Below are positions 18,467 to 28,403 of a DNA stretch of 53,216 bases, piece by piece; positions within the stretch are counted from its first letter, which is position 1; the number at the start of each line of letters is the position of its first letter. This stretch comes from Fidelibacterota bacterium SCGC AAA003-L08. Its GTDB lineage: Bacteria; Fidelibacterota; Marinisomatia; SCGC-AAA003-L08; D37C17. Both the position numbers and the translations under genes were made by a program. The notes below the pieces were generated by a model. The model was not told the origin of the DNA and did not search any database. It worked only from the letters and a program-made list of their open reading frames with translations. The stretch is from NCBI GenBank assembly GCA_000405805.1, contig ASPJ01000003.1, positions 1 through 53,216 of the forward strand. The letters run 5' to 3'.

Positions 18467-21173
18467 ATGAAAAAAATTATTCCTCTTATTTTTGCTGTTA
18501 TGTTGTTTGCACAGCATAACCATGATGATCATGACCATAGTAGCCATGACATTGCTAATATGGCCTCTTTATCTGGAAAAATAATAGACTCAAAAACAGA
18601 CAAACCTGTTCCTTATGCAACTATTACTCTCTCAGTATTACCTGAAAATACTGCTGTTGATGGCATTATGTGTGATGAAAATGGGGAATTTTTGATGATG
18701 AAAATAATTCCTGAAGAATATAATATAAGTATTGAATCTATTGGATATGAAAAAACAATTTTAAAGAATTATAGTTTCAATGAACAAAACGGTATAAAAC
18801 GAAATTTAGGAACAGTGAAGCTTGTAGCTAAAGCATTGAACTTGGATGCTATAAATGTAATTGAACAACGATCGTTATATGAATTTGAAACAGATAAGAT
18901 AGTATATAATGCCTCAGATGATATTATATCAAGCGGTGGAACTGCAGAAGATGTGCTTCGTAAGGTTCCAATGGTTACAATTAATCTTGATGGTGAAGTA
19001 AGTCTTCGTGGAAACTCTAATGTAAAAATTCTTATTGATGGTAGAGATAGTCGATTTGGTTCAGAGGTTGATAATATTCCCTCATCATTGATTGATCAAG
19101 TTGAAGTGATAACTTCTCCTTCTGCAAAATATGATCCTGAAGGAATGGCTGGAATTATAAATATTAAACTTAAAAAAGGTGACTATGGTGGGCTGAATGG
19201 AAAAATAAAATTGAATGGACGCTATAATGATATAGCATCATTTGATAAAATGAATGGTTTAACTGCATTCTTAAATTATAGATCTGAAAAAATTAATTTA
19301 TATTCTTCTCTAAACTTGAAAAATAGATTCAATATAAGAGAAGGTTGGAATCAAAAGGATGTTAATTATTATATGACTGGGGCAACAGACATAGATACAA
19401 CCGAATCTTTTCATTATAGCTATACCAATGAATCAAAAAGGCCCAATAAAACATTTAAACTTGGAGGCGACTATTTTATTTCAGATAAACTAACATTAAA
19501 TAGTGAAATAAGTTGGGGATCTCACATAAATAATACTACCAATATACAAACTATTACAAAACCAACACTATATATTAAAAATTCAGGAGAAAAAGAAGAC
19601 GGAAATAATTATGATATTGAAGGTGTTATTGGAATCGATAGAAACTTTGATGATTCTGATAAAGAATTAACATTTCAACTTTCTTTTGATCATGCATATG
19701 ATAAAGAAGTTGAAGAATCTAGTTCTAATGATACGCTGTTTTATGAGAGTCAAAATCCTCTTTCAGATTTAGATGAAAGAATTCTTATTAATGATACAAC
19801 TCCAATTACTGAAACATATAATAAAATGAATATTGATTTTTCATATAAACTGCCTATAAATGAGAAAAGTAAAATGGAATTTGGCTATGATGGTCGTATT
19901 ATTGATACTGATGAAAAAAATGGAACTTCAAATAACAGATACTCTGGGATATACCTTAGAAGCTGATATGACCTCTCTTTTTAAGCGACATATTCATGGA
20001 ATATATTTTGAATATGAAAATGAACTACATGAAAAATTTAGCATAAAGCCTAGTATCCGATTTGAATATGCTGCAAGAGAAATGAACTATCAAAAATTAA
20101 ATGAACGTATTGGCTATTATAATTTAGATGATGGATGGATAGAAGAAGACCCTAACCCTGAAGATGAATATAATTCACCAAATCTTGTATTAAGAGAATT
20201 ATTAAATGAACGACTTGGAGAAGGTAGTGATGCAAGTAAATCAGATAAACCTAGCCCTGAGATAGCAATCTATCCAGATTTACATTTTACATATAATATC
20301 ACAGAAAAGAAAAGTATTCAGTTTGGAATGAGTAAACGTGTAGAACGCCCAGGATCAGGAGGACATGGTGGTGGGAAAATGCAGATACGTCCATTTCCGC
20401 GAAATTTATACTCAGAAGGTAATGTATTTATTGGAAATCCATTCCTAAAATCAGCCTATACAACAACAGCTGATATATCTTATAAAACTCCTGTCTCTAG
20501 GGGATTTGTAATGTTGAATTCACATTATTCATATATAAAAGATCCTATTAAATGGGATTCTATAACTGATTTTGGAACTGGAAAGAGTGTAACTACTTTT
20601 TTAAACTCCGATAGTGGAAATGAATATGGTGCAGATTTCTTTATGATGATAATGGGGCAGACATTTGGAGGTGGTATTACTAAATCTGAATTCAAACATT
20701 CTAATGGAGACCCTGATTTAAATGAAAATACCACCCATATGAACATGTTCCTTGGAATCAACTTCCCTGAAAAATACATTAAACTGTTTGATTTTGAATT
20801 TGGATTCTACTGGATGAAAATGACAACTGAAAAGGGGAGCATGTTTGGTGATGATGGAACCATCTGGGCAAATATAGGGTTAGGGAAATCATTTTTTAAT
20901 AATCGATTTAAAGTTTCATTAAAACTTAATAATTTAGCCAATGCTGGTGGATTTCAAATGGATGAGACGTATAATATCTACCCAAGTTCTGAAGAGACAT
21001 TCCCAAATGGTGCAAATTGGGGCACACAGAGAACAAATATGTTACATTCTGGCAGACCTCGAACACTTACATTAAATTTTACTTATTCATTTGGTAAGAT
21101 GGAAGATGATAAATATAAAGGCCGAGGTGGTGGTCATGATCATGATGGTGGTGAAATGGATATTGGATTCTAA
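18467..21173 (+). CDS. TonB-dependent outer-membrane receptor with His-rich ends, broken by a +1 frameshift
   Basis: Two overlapping frames, 18467-19966 and the frame ending at 21173, join into one 901-residue protein if one A is removed from the A7 run at 19914-19920. The junction then reads DTDEKMELQITDTLGYTLEA. Order of parts: a signal peptide; a His-rich stretch (QHNHDDHDHSSHD, residues about 17-29); a carboxypeptidase-regulatory-like domain (SGKIIDSKTDKPVPYATITL); a TonB plug (GTAEDVLRKVPMVTINLDGE, VSLRGNSNVKILIDGR, AGIINIKLKKG); and an outer-membrane beta-barrel of the Bacteroidetes OMP_b-brl_3 type to the end. The C-terminus has GGGHDHDGGEMD. The His-rich termini hint at metal binding, but the substrate is unknown. 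The exact shift position within 19914-19966 is inferred. Confidence 0.8.
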
Positions 21174-21234
21174 TAATTCAATATTGAACCTATTAAATTT
21201 GATGATGAATCACTTCAATACTTAAAAAATAAGG

Positions 21235-21828
21235 ATGGCCTCAGAAGAGAGAATAAAAAAGTTGCGATCTGTCTTAAAAAATAGACAAGTTGACTTAAAG
21301 GTAATTTTAGAAGATATTCATGACCCCCATAATGTAAATGCTATTTATCGAACCTGTGAAGCTGTAGGAGTAATGGATATTATACTTCTTTATATAAAAG
21401 AAGAATTTCCAGAATTTAAATTTAATTCCTCAGGCTCTGCATGTAAATGGATTGATTTATATAAATTTTCAAATCCAAAAGATATAATTCCAAAATTAAA
21501 AAAAGATGGATATCAAGTATACTCATTAGTCATTGATGAAAATGCTAAAACAATTTATGATGTAGATTGGAATAAGCCCTCTGTAATTATTGTAGGAAAT
21601 GAACACTCCGGAGTTAGCAATGAATCTCAAAATTTATCAACTTCCAACATCTACATACCTATGATGGGAGTTGTTGAAAGTCTTAATGTATCAGTTGCTA
21701 CAGCAGTTACCTTATATGAAGCTTCTAGACAAAGAAAAATATCCGGAAAATATCCAAATAATAATATTGACTCTAATTGGCTAGAAGAAAAGTTAAATAA
21801 ATGGATCATAAATCGAGATGAATATTAA
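21235..21828 (+). CDS. trmH: tRNA (guanosine-2'-O)-methyltransferase, TrmH/SpoU family
   Basis: 197 residues. A SPOUT-class knotted methyltransferase, most like TrmH, which makes Gm18 in tRNA. Motifs seen: motif 1 EDIHDPHNVNAIYRTCEAVGV with the catalytic Asn/Arg, motif 2 IIVGNEHSGVSNES, and motif 3 IPMMGVVESLNVSVATAVTLYEASRQR, which forms the SAM-binding knot. A C-terminal extension typical of TrmH follows. ATG 21235 has AAGG directly before it with short spacing. Its end overlaps the DUF4442 gene by 11 bases. Confidence 0.88.
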   Translation: MASEERIKKLRSVLKNRQVDLKVILEDIHDPHNVNAIYRTCEAVGVMDIILLYIKEEFPEFKFNSSGSACKWIDLYKFSNPKDIIPKLKKDGYQVYSLVIDENAKTIYDVDWNKPSVIIVGNEHSGVSNESQNLSTSNIYIPMMGVVESLNVSVATAVTLYEASRQRKISGKYPNNNIDSNWLEEKLNKWIINRDEY

Positions 21829-22318
21829 TCCTTATAGATATATAATGAAGCGATATCATTCCAAGGATCTCACTCCTCGCGAATTCAAATTAATGAATTT
21901 TTGGCTTCCTTTTTTCTTTAATAGAATAAAAATTATAAATGTATCTAATGACTTTAAGAGAATAGATGTTTTATTAAAACATACTTTTTGGAATCGTAAT
22001 CCAAATAAATCATTATGGGGAGGTGCTATATTTAGTGCCGTTGATCCATTTTATCCAATCATGCTAAAACAAATATTGCTTCTAAATGATATAGAAACTA
22101 TTTTTTTAACAAAAAGTGCTCAAGTTGAATACCTAAAAGAATCCAAAACGAATATATTATTTTCTTTTTTAATTACAGATGATGAAATTAAAAATCTTAA
22201 AAATACTCTTGTCAATGAAGGAAAATATGATGGTTGGCATACAGTGTATGGCATAGATGAGAATAATAAAAAGTGTATCAAAGCAAAAATACAAGTATAT
22301 TTGAAATTAAGGAATTAA
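21818..22318 (+). CDS. DUF4442 hotdog-fold protein (putative thioesterase-like)
   Basis: 166 residues. The run NPNKSLWGGAIFSAVDPFYPIML in the centre (shown here in part: WGGAIFSAVDPFYPIM) is the core signature of DUF4442, a hotdog-fold family related to acyl-CoA thioesterases. The C-terminal strand pattern KKCIKAKIQVYLKL fits the same fold. The biochemical role is not established for the family. ATG 21818 lies within the trmH end, and an aldehyde dehydrogenase gene follows 17 bases after the stop, which would fit, but does not prove, a link to acyl or aldehyde metabolism. Confidence 0.75.
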   Translation: MNINPYRYIMKRYHSKDLTPREFKLMNFWLPFFFNRIKIINVSNDFKRIDVLLKHTFWNRNPNKSLWGGAIFSAVDPFYPIMLKQILLLNDIETIFLTKSAQVEYLKESKTNILFSFLITDDEIKNLKNTLVNEGKYDGWHTVYGIDENNKKCIKAKIQVYLKLRN

Positions 22319-22334
22319 TTTAATAGAATAGATA

Positions 22335-23807
22335 ATGAGTGCTATTATAAAAAATAATAAACTACTTTTGATAAACCCAATTACAAAAGAAAATATTGGA
22401 GAACTCAATATATGTGATGAATCCTTCTTCTCTAATATAGAAAAAAATGCAACTACATATACTAAATGGAATCAACTCTCTCTTAAAAAACGTTGTCATC
22501 ATATTAATAGATTCCGAAAAGTAATTCTTGATAATAAGGATCAAATACAACAAATATTGATAAATGAAACCGGTAAAAAAGAATTTGATGCATTTACTGA
22601 ATTATTTACGACTCTTGAACATTTGAAAGAAATTACTAAGATTGCAAAAAAAAGTTTAACTAAAAGTAAAAGAAATACTGGAATCCTAAAAAATAAAAAA
22701 GCATATGTTCAATATGAACCTATTGGTGTTGTGGGAATTATATCCCCATGGAATTATCCTCTAGTGATACCTACAACCACTATTTCAGAAGCATTAATAG
22801 CTGGCAATAATGTTATATTGAAACCTTCAGAACATACTCCTTTAATAATTCAATTCTTAAAAGATCTATGGGATAAAGAAATTGGTTATGCAAATGCATT
22901 TCAAGTTATTCATGGAGAAGGAAATGTTGGTCAGATGCTAGTTCAATCTGATAGAAATGATCTTATCTGCTTTACTGGAAGTACTGCTGTAGGTAAAAAA
23001 ATAGCAGAAGAATGTGCTAAAACTCTAAAACCCATTATTTTAGAGCTTGGTGGTAAAGATCCAATGATTATCCTAAAAGATGCAAATCAACGAAGAGCAT
23101 TGGAATCTGCCCTCTTTGGAGGTCTAAGTAATGCAGGTCAAGCATGCATATCAGTTGAACAAGTTTATGTGGAAGATAATATATTTGATGAATTTACAGA
23201 AAAAATATCCCATAAAATAAAAAATATGAGTGCTGGTAATAATGCTGACGATTCAATAGGCTGTATTATAACTCCTGAAAATTACAATAAAATTAATTCC
23301 CATTTATCTGAACTGGATAATTCTATAAAAGTAATAAAGGGAACTAGCTCAAAAAATGAATTTTATATTCCTCCAACTCTTGTGATTAATCCTCCTGAAA
23401 ATTCGAAAATAGTTAATGAAGAAACATTCGGTCCAGTAATACTACTTAGATCATTTAATAATGATATAGAACTTTTAGAAAAAATTCATCAAACAGGATA
23501 TGGTTTATCTGGAAGTATATTTGGAAAAGATAAAAAGAGAATGAATGAAATAGTTGGAAACATAAAAACAGGAAATATGTCTATTAATGATGTGTTCAGT
23601 CATTATGGAATTGCTAGTTTACCATTTGGAGGAGAAGGAAAAAGTGGTTTAGGACGATTGCATGGAAAAGAAGGCCTTCGTTCATTTTGCAGAACTAAAA
23701 GTATAGTGGAAAGTAAATATCGATTCATTGATGATCCTTGGTGGTTTAATCGTACAAAAAAAATAGAAACCTTATTGAAAAATGCTATATCTTTTTTCTA
23801 TAAATAA
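22335..23807 (+). CDS. NAD(P)-dependent aldehyde dehydrogenase
   Basis: 490 residues, ALDH superfamily. Seen: the catalytic Asn region PWNYPLVIP (about residue 138), cofactor strand LKPSEHTP, FTGSTAVGKKI, general base Glu in LELGGKD (residue 237), and nucleophile Cys in AGQACISVEQVYVE (Cys271). FGPVILL, the GLSGSIFG segment and the C-terminal LPFGGEGKSGLGRLHGKEG are also canonical. The hydrophobic, basic C-terminus (KKIETLLKNAISFFYK) recalls medium- or long-chain aldehyde dehydrogenases that touch membranes. Succinate-semialdehyde dehydrogenase is an alternative; the substrate cannot be settled by eye. Confidence 0.9.
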   Translation: MSAIIKNNKLLLINPITKENIGELNICDESFFSNIEKNATTYTKWNQLSLKKRCHHINRFRKVILDNKDQIQQILINETGKKEFDAFTELFTTLEHLKEITKIAKKSLTKSKRNTGILKNKKAYVQYEPIGVVGIISPWNYPLVIPTTTISEALIAGNNVILKPSEHTPLIIQFLKDLWDKEIGYANAFQVIHGEGNVGQMLVQSDRNDLICFTGSTAVGKKIAEECAKTLKPIILELGGKDPMIILKDANQRRALESALFGGLSNAGQACISVEQVYVEDNIFDEFTEKISHKIKNMSAGNNADDSIGCIITPENYNKINSHLSELDNSIKVIKGTSSKNEFYIPPTLVINPPENSKIVNEETFGPVILLRSFNNDIELLEKIHQTGYGLSGSIFGKDKKRMNEIVGNIKTGNMSINDVFSHYGIASLPFGGEGKSGLGRLHGKEGLRSFCRTKSIVESKYRFIDDPWWFNRTKKIETLLKNAISFFYK

Positions 23808-23815
23808 TAATTATT

Positions 23816-24712
23816 ATGATAAAAAGATACTTCATTATATTATTTCTATCAAATCTGTTTGCGACATTTTCAATAGTAGCAATAGATACTGAAACAGGTG
23901 AAATTGGAAGTGCGGGCGGATCCTGTATAGCAGGATCAATAATTATAAGTGATATCCATCCAGGAATTGGAGCCATACATACTCAATCATACTATTTACC
24001 ATCAAATCAAAACTATGCATCTGATCTAATGGATCAGGGTTATAATCCAAACCAGATTATTAATCATCTAGTATTAAATGATGCTCAAAATAATCCCAGT
24101 ATCCGTCAATATGGGGTTGTTAGTTTTGATGATGGCGGACAAAGTGCAAGTTATACTGGAGATAACTGTTCAGATTGGAAAGGACATATTAATGAAACAA
24201 TATATGCAATCCAAGGGAACATACTATTAAACTCATCTATATTAGATTCCATGGAGTCGAAGTTTATCACTACAGCTGGCCCACTAACACATAAGCTTAT
24301 GGCTGCACTTCAAGGGGCTAAAGTTCCAGGTGCTGACAGCAGATGCTTAGATGAAGGAATATCAACATATTCAGCTTTTATTCGAGTTGCTAAAACTAAT
24401 GATGAAAATGAATATTATATGGATTTAAATGTGAATTCAGTTATTCCCTACTTTTCTCAGAATGGTATTTGGATAGATCCTATAGATACTCTACAGGTTT
24501 TATATGATGAGTGGTACGAAACATCTTTTGAATATGAACTTGGGGATATAAACCAAGATTTAATAATTGATATACTTGATATTATCATTATAATGAATGC
24601 TGTACTAGGTGATGATATCAATGAAATTCAATTCTATTTAGCTGATATTAATTCTGATAATATATTAAACATTCAAGATATTATCATTATCATCAATATT
24701 ATACTCTCATAA
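23816..24712 (+). CDS. Secreted DUF1028 protein with C-terminal dockerin-like domain
   Basis: 298 residues: a signal peptide (about 1-17, ending FATFS), then DUF1028 (about 18-235) with TFSIVAIDTETGEIGSAGGS, GAIHTQSYY, LMDQGYNPNQII, RQYGVV and SRCLDEGISTYSAFI. DUF1028 resembles Ntn-hydrolases in its start (FSIVA) but has no proven activity. The C-terminal 60 residues are two EF-hand-like dockerin repeats, GDINQDLIIDILDIIIIMNAVLG and ADINSDNILNIQDIIIIINIIL (each shown below full length here), with Ca2+-ligand Asp and Asn at spaced positions. It lies 8 bases after the aldehyde dehydrogenase gene. Confidence 0.8.
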   Translation: MIKRYFIILFLSNLFATFSIVAIDTETGEIGSAGGSCIAGSIIISDIHPGIGAIHTQSYYLPSNQNYASDLMDQGYNPNQIINHLVLNDAQNNPSIRQYGVVSFDDGGQSASYTGDNCSDWKGHINETIYAIQGNILLNSSILDSMESKFITTAGPLTHKLMAALQGAKVPGADSRCLDEGISTYSAFIRVAKTNDENEYYMDLNVNSVIPYFSQNGIWIDPIDTLQVLYDEWYETSFEYELGDINQDLIIDILDIIIIMNAVLGDDINEIQFYLADINSDNILNIQDIIIIINIILS

Positions 24713-24808
24713 TTATTACATTTTTTTACATTATATCACAAAATAATAGAGAAATATTAACCTAAATTATAATAGATTTATAACTAACAAGGATTTAAGG
24801 GCGTATAT

Positions 24809-27800
24809 ATGAGATATTTATCAATATTATTATTAACATTTAGCTTAGCTTTGAATGCTGAGTGGATAGATTTGGGATCTTCTACTCCTGAAGAATACCA
24901 GAAAAGAGTTTTATCTTCAAATTCTGATAATGTCAAAATTGAATTCACAATGTCTGGCTATTATCAGACTTTAGTAGAAACTGATAAAGGCGATGCATAT
25001 ATAATTGATGCTGGAAATGGAGCTTCTATACTAAAAGAAGGTGCTCCTGATCTAGATAAAATAACTGCTCCAATTGTAATTCCAAATCAAGCAAATATGG
25101 ATTATAGGATTATATCTACAGAATATGTGGATGTTGAAAATATAATTATTGCTCCATCAAAAGGAAATCTAACTCGTGATGTAGACCCTAGCACTATTTC
25201 TTATTCATGGGGAAACCAATATAATCAAGACTCATTCTACCCAAACAAAATTGCTGAATTATTTGATCCATATATACTAAGAGATCTACGTGGTCAAACA
25301 GTGATTATTCATCCATTTCAATATAATCCTCAGACTCATGTTTTAAGAGTTTACACAAATGTAGTAATTGATATATATACTGATGGATATAGTGGTTTAA
25401 ATTCTATTGAAAGAAATACAGAATTAGAAAAAATAAATGATGAATATAATAATATTTATCAGAACCATTTTTTAAATTTTACTACTACTGATTCCCGGTT
25501 TGAATATTTAGTTGATCAGGGAAGAATGCTTGTAATTACCTATGATGAATTTGCTGATGAAATGATTCCTTTTATTGAATGGAAAAATAAAAAAGGGATT
25601 AAAACTGAAATGATTAATATTTCAGAAATTGGTTCTAATGCTAACAGTGTTAAAGATTTTGTAGAAGTATATTATGAGGAGTATGATGATTTTGTTTATT
25701 TATTATTAGTTGGTGATGTTAATCAAATACCTACACCTATAATTAGTGGTGCTTCCTCAGACCCAAGTTATGGATATCTTGAAGGAGATGACTCATATGC
25801 TGAAATAATTGTTGGTAGATTTTCTGCAAACAATCCTACTCAAGTAATAACTCAAGTAAATAGAACTTTAGAATATGAAAAAGAACCTGTTGGTGATTAT
25901 TTTTCAAATGCGGTTGGAATTGCATCAACGCAAGGACCTGGATATGGCGGATATACTGATGCTGAATTTAATGAATTCCTTTGGAATGATATCTTATCAC
26001 AATTTACCTATGAGGATTATGAAGGTATTTATGATGGTGGTGGATCACTCGCACAAGGCATTGCTGCAATAAATGATGGAGTAGGGGTTATTAACTATAC
26101 TGGGCATGCTGGTCCAACTGGATGGGGAAATGGAGCTCCGCTTGGAGTTAATGATGTAAATAATTTAACTAATAATACTAAATATCCATTTATTTTTACT
26201 GTTGGGTGTAATCCTGGTGAATTTAATAATTATACTGAATGTTTTTGTGAAGCATGGCTTTGGGCTACTGATGATGATGGTCCAGCTGGTGCAATTGGTC
26301 ATTTAGGGTCAACTATTAGTCAATCATGGGAACCTCCAATGCATGGGCAATATGCCATGAATGTAATATTAACTGAAGCTTATGAGGGAAATATTACTCG
26401 TTCATATGGTGGAGTTACCACTAATGGATGCTTGCATATGAATGATGCGCAAGGTAGTTCTGGCATTAACGAAACCAATCACTGGACTTTATTTGGGGAT
26501 CCATCACTTGGTATAAGAACTGCCACTCCAGTTGAATTAACTGCAACTCATAGTGATGCAATTGTAATTGGGAATACTGAATTTAATATTACTATAAATA
26601 CAGATGATGGATTGGCCGCTTTATCTCAAGAGGGGGAACTTCTTGCCTCTACTTATGCAGAAAATGGAAATATTATCTTAGATATTAGTGAATTAGAATT
26701 AATCCCAGGAGATTATGATTTAGTAATAACAAGTTTTAATACTTATCCTTATGAATCAGCTATAAGTGTTATCGCCCCAGATGGAGCTTATTTAACATAT
26801 GAAACTTTTGAGGTTATATCCGGATCAATAGAATATGGTCAAAGTTCTACATTATCAATATCTATCGAAAATGTTGGAGTTGATGCTGTTGATAATATTG
26901 AAGGAATTATTACAACTGCTGATCCTTATGTAACATTAACTGATGATAATCTTTCTTTTGGATATATTGCTTCCGGAGGAATAGTTGAAAGTAGTGATGA
27001 ATTTAGTTTTGATCTGCTTAATTCAATTCCTAATGGACATTTTATTAATTTTAATATCTCTCTTGGTGATTGGGAATCTTCATTTTCAGTCCAAGCTATT
27101 GCTCCTATGTTTGTAGCAGAAAATCCTGTGCTCATGGATGACAATGGAGATGGAATATGGGATGCTGGTGAGGCTGCTATAATTAATGTTGATTTAGTTA
27201 ATTATGGAGATGCTAATTTTTCTGATTATCCAGGTGCAACTTTAACAATAAATAGTCCTTTTGTATTCGAAACCGTGGCAGATTATAATATTTTTTATGG
27301 GATTCCTTCTCAAACTACGTATGAAGGACAATTCTTCATTGAAAGTGATCCAAACACACCTGATGGAACAAATGTTGACTTTATTATTCATTGGGGATAT
27401 GGCTTTGGATGTGAACAAGATGATTGTGTTACTGAATTTGATCTTAATTTTTCAACAACTATTGGGCTAATAACCAATGAAAATGCTGATCTCCCTGAAA
27501 ATTTAAGTGTTGTTGAAAATGATGATGGTATTCTTGTTGAATGGGAAGAACCTACTCAATGTCCAGATGGATATGTTTCAGATTGTGTTGATGATGATTG
27601 TTGCTCTGCTGGATGGGTTGGTGACGGAGTTCCAGATTGTGAAGATCAGGCATACGGCTGTGACCTAACCTGTTACGATAATGATGGTGGTGATTGCGGC
27701 GATGGAGGTGGAAATACTGAACCTTATTGTGGTGATGGTTATTGTGATGAACTAGCAGGTGAAGATGAAAATACTTGTCCAGAAGATTGTTATGTGCCAC

Positions 27801-28402
27801 CTACAGACTCTTGTGATGGTTATTGTGGTAGTTTTGCTGGAAGTTGTTATTGTGATGAAGCATGTGCTGATTTTGGTGATTGTTGTAATGATTTTTGCGA
27901 TTATTGCTCTGATACAAATCCTGGATATTGTGGTGAATCATTCAGTTATCTAGAGCATCTAGAATTCAACATGGTTTATAATAGAATGCATGATGAATTT
28001 GGTAATCGTTTACAATTACCAGTAAATAATACTCAAAATCGAGAAGAGCCTATTGGTTATAATTTATTTAGAGATAATAGTTTTATTGATTTTACAGAAG
28101 GTACATGGTATCTTGATACTAATATTTTATCTGGAACTACATACTGTTATGACCTGACTGCAGTATATGAAGACTATCAATCATCACATACAAATGATGT
28201 TTGTATTGAAACTGAAGGTCTTCCCGTTAATCCTGGTGACTTGAATATTGATGGATCATTAGATGTATTGGATATTGTCATACTAGTCAATATGGTATTA
28301 GGCATGGAAGAACCTAACTATGACATAGGTGATATGGATCAAGATGGTATCTTAACTGTATTAGATGTTATTTTATTAATTAATACTATCTTAGATAATT
28401 AA
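24809..28402 (+). CDS. Gingipain-like C25 cysteine peptidase with Cys-rich insert and dockerin
   Basis: 1197 residues, exported (signal peptide to about residue 17). Residues about 20-230 look like a C25 propeptide. The peptidase domain (about 235-575) has the dyad His433 (NYTGHAGPTGWG) and Cys467 (FTVGCNPGEF), as in gingipains, and ends with LFGDPSLGIRTATP. Ig-like and CARDB-like beta domains follow (about 580-890). A fibronectin type III-like domain starts at LPENLSVVENDDGILVEWEEP, is interrupted by about 140 Cys-rich residues (CCSAGWVGDGVPDC, DLTCYDNDGGDCG, CGDGYCDELAGEDENTCPEDC, CDGYCGSFAGSCYCDEAC), then resumes at EEPIGYNLFRDN. A dockerin-like pair of repeats ends the chain (GDLNIDGSLDVLDIV, GDMDQDGILTVLDVI). 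No type IX CTD is obvious. Confidence 0.88.
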   Translation: MRYLSILLLTFSLALNAEWIDLGSSTPEEYQKRVLSSNSDNVKIEFTMSGYYQTLVETDKGDAYIIDAGNGASILKEGAPDLDKITAPIVIPNQANMDYRIISTEYVDVENIIIAPSKGNLTRDVDPSTISYSWGNQYNQDSFYPNKIAELFDPYILRDLRGQTVIIHPFQYNPQTHVLRVYTNVVIDIYTDGYSGLNSIERNTELEKINDEYNNIYQNHFLNFTTTDSRFEYLVDQGRMLVITYDEFADEMIPFIEWKNKKGIKTEMINISEIGSNANSVKDFVEVYYEEYDDFVYLLLVGDVNQIPTPIISGASSDPSYGYLEGDDSYAEIIVGRFSANNPTQVITQVNRTLEYEKEPVGDYFSNAVGIASTQGPGYGGYTDAEFNEFLWNDILSQFTYEDYEGIYDGGGSLAQGIAAINDGVGVINYTGHAGPTGWGNGAPLGVNDVNNLTNNTKYPFIFTVGCNPGEFNNYTECFCEAWLWATDDDGPAGAIGHLGSTISQSWEPPMHGQYAMNVILTEAYEGNITRSYGGVTTNGCLHMNDAQGSSGINETNHWTLFGDPSLGIRTATPVELTATHSDAIVIGNTEFNITINTDDGLAALSQEGELLASTYAENGNIILDISELELIPGDYDLVITSFNTYPYESAISVIAPDGAYLTYETFEVISGSIEYGQSSTLSISIENVGVDAVDNIEGIITTADPYVTLTDDNLSFGYIASGGIVESSDEFSFDLLNSIPNGHFINFNISLGDWESSFSVQAIAPMFVAENPVLMDDNGDGIWDAGEAAIINVDLVNYGDANFSDYPGATLTINSPFVFETVADYNIFYGIPSQTTYEGQFFIESDPNTPDGTNVDFIIHWGYGFGCEQDDCVTEFDLNFSTTIGLITNENADLPENLSVVENDDGILVEWEEPTQCPDGYVSDCVDDDCCSAGWVGDGVPDCEDQAYGCDLTCYDNDGGDCGDGGGNTEPYCGDGYCDELAGEDENTCPEDCYVPPTDSCDGYCGSFAGSCYCDEACADFGDCCNDFCDYCSDTNPGYCGESFSYLEHLEFNMVYNRMHDEFGNRLQLPVNNTQNREEPIGYNLFRDNSFIDFTEGTWYLDTNILSGTTYCYDLTAVYEDYQSSHTNDVCIETEGLPVNPGDLNIDGSLDVLDIVILVNMVLGMEEPNYDIGDMDQDGILTVLDVILLINTILDN

Positions 28403-28403
28403 T

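Noticed and set aside
27552..27800. Minus-strand His-rich ORF
   Set aside because: It is the antisense of the Cys/Gly/Asp-rich insert of the C25 peptidase; a His-rich reading arises from the GTGGTG and GATGAT codons.
23816..28402. T9SS cargo signal in the gingipain-like protein
   Set aside because: The protein ends in dockerin-like EF-hand repeats and has no recognisable Por secretion CTD (no final KxxxK-like motif).
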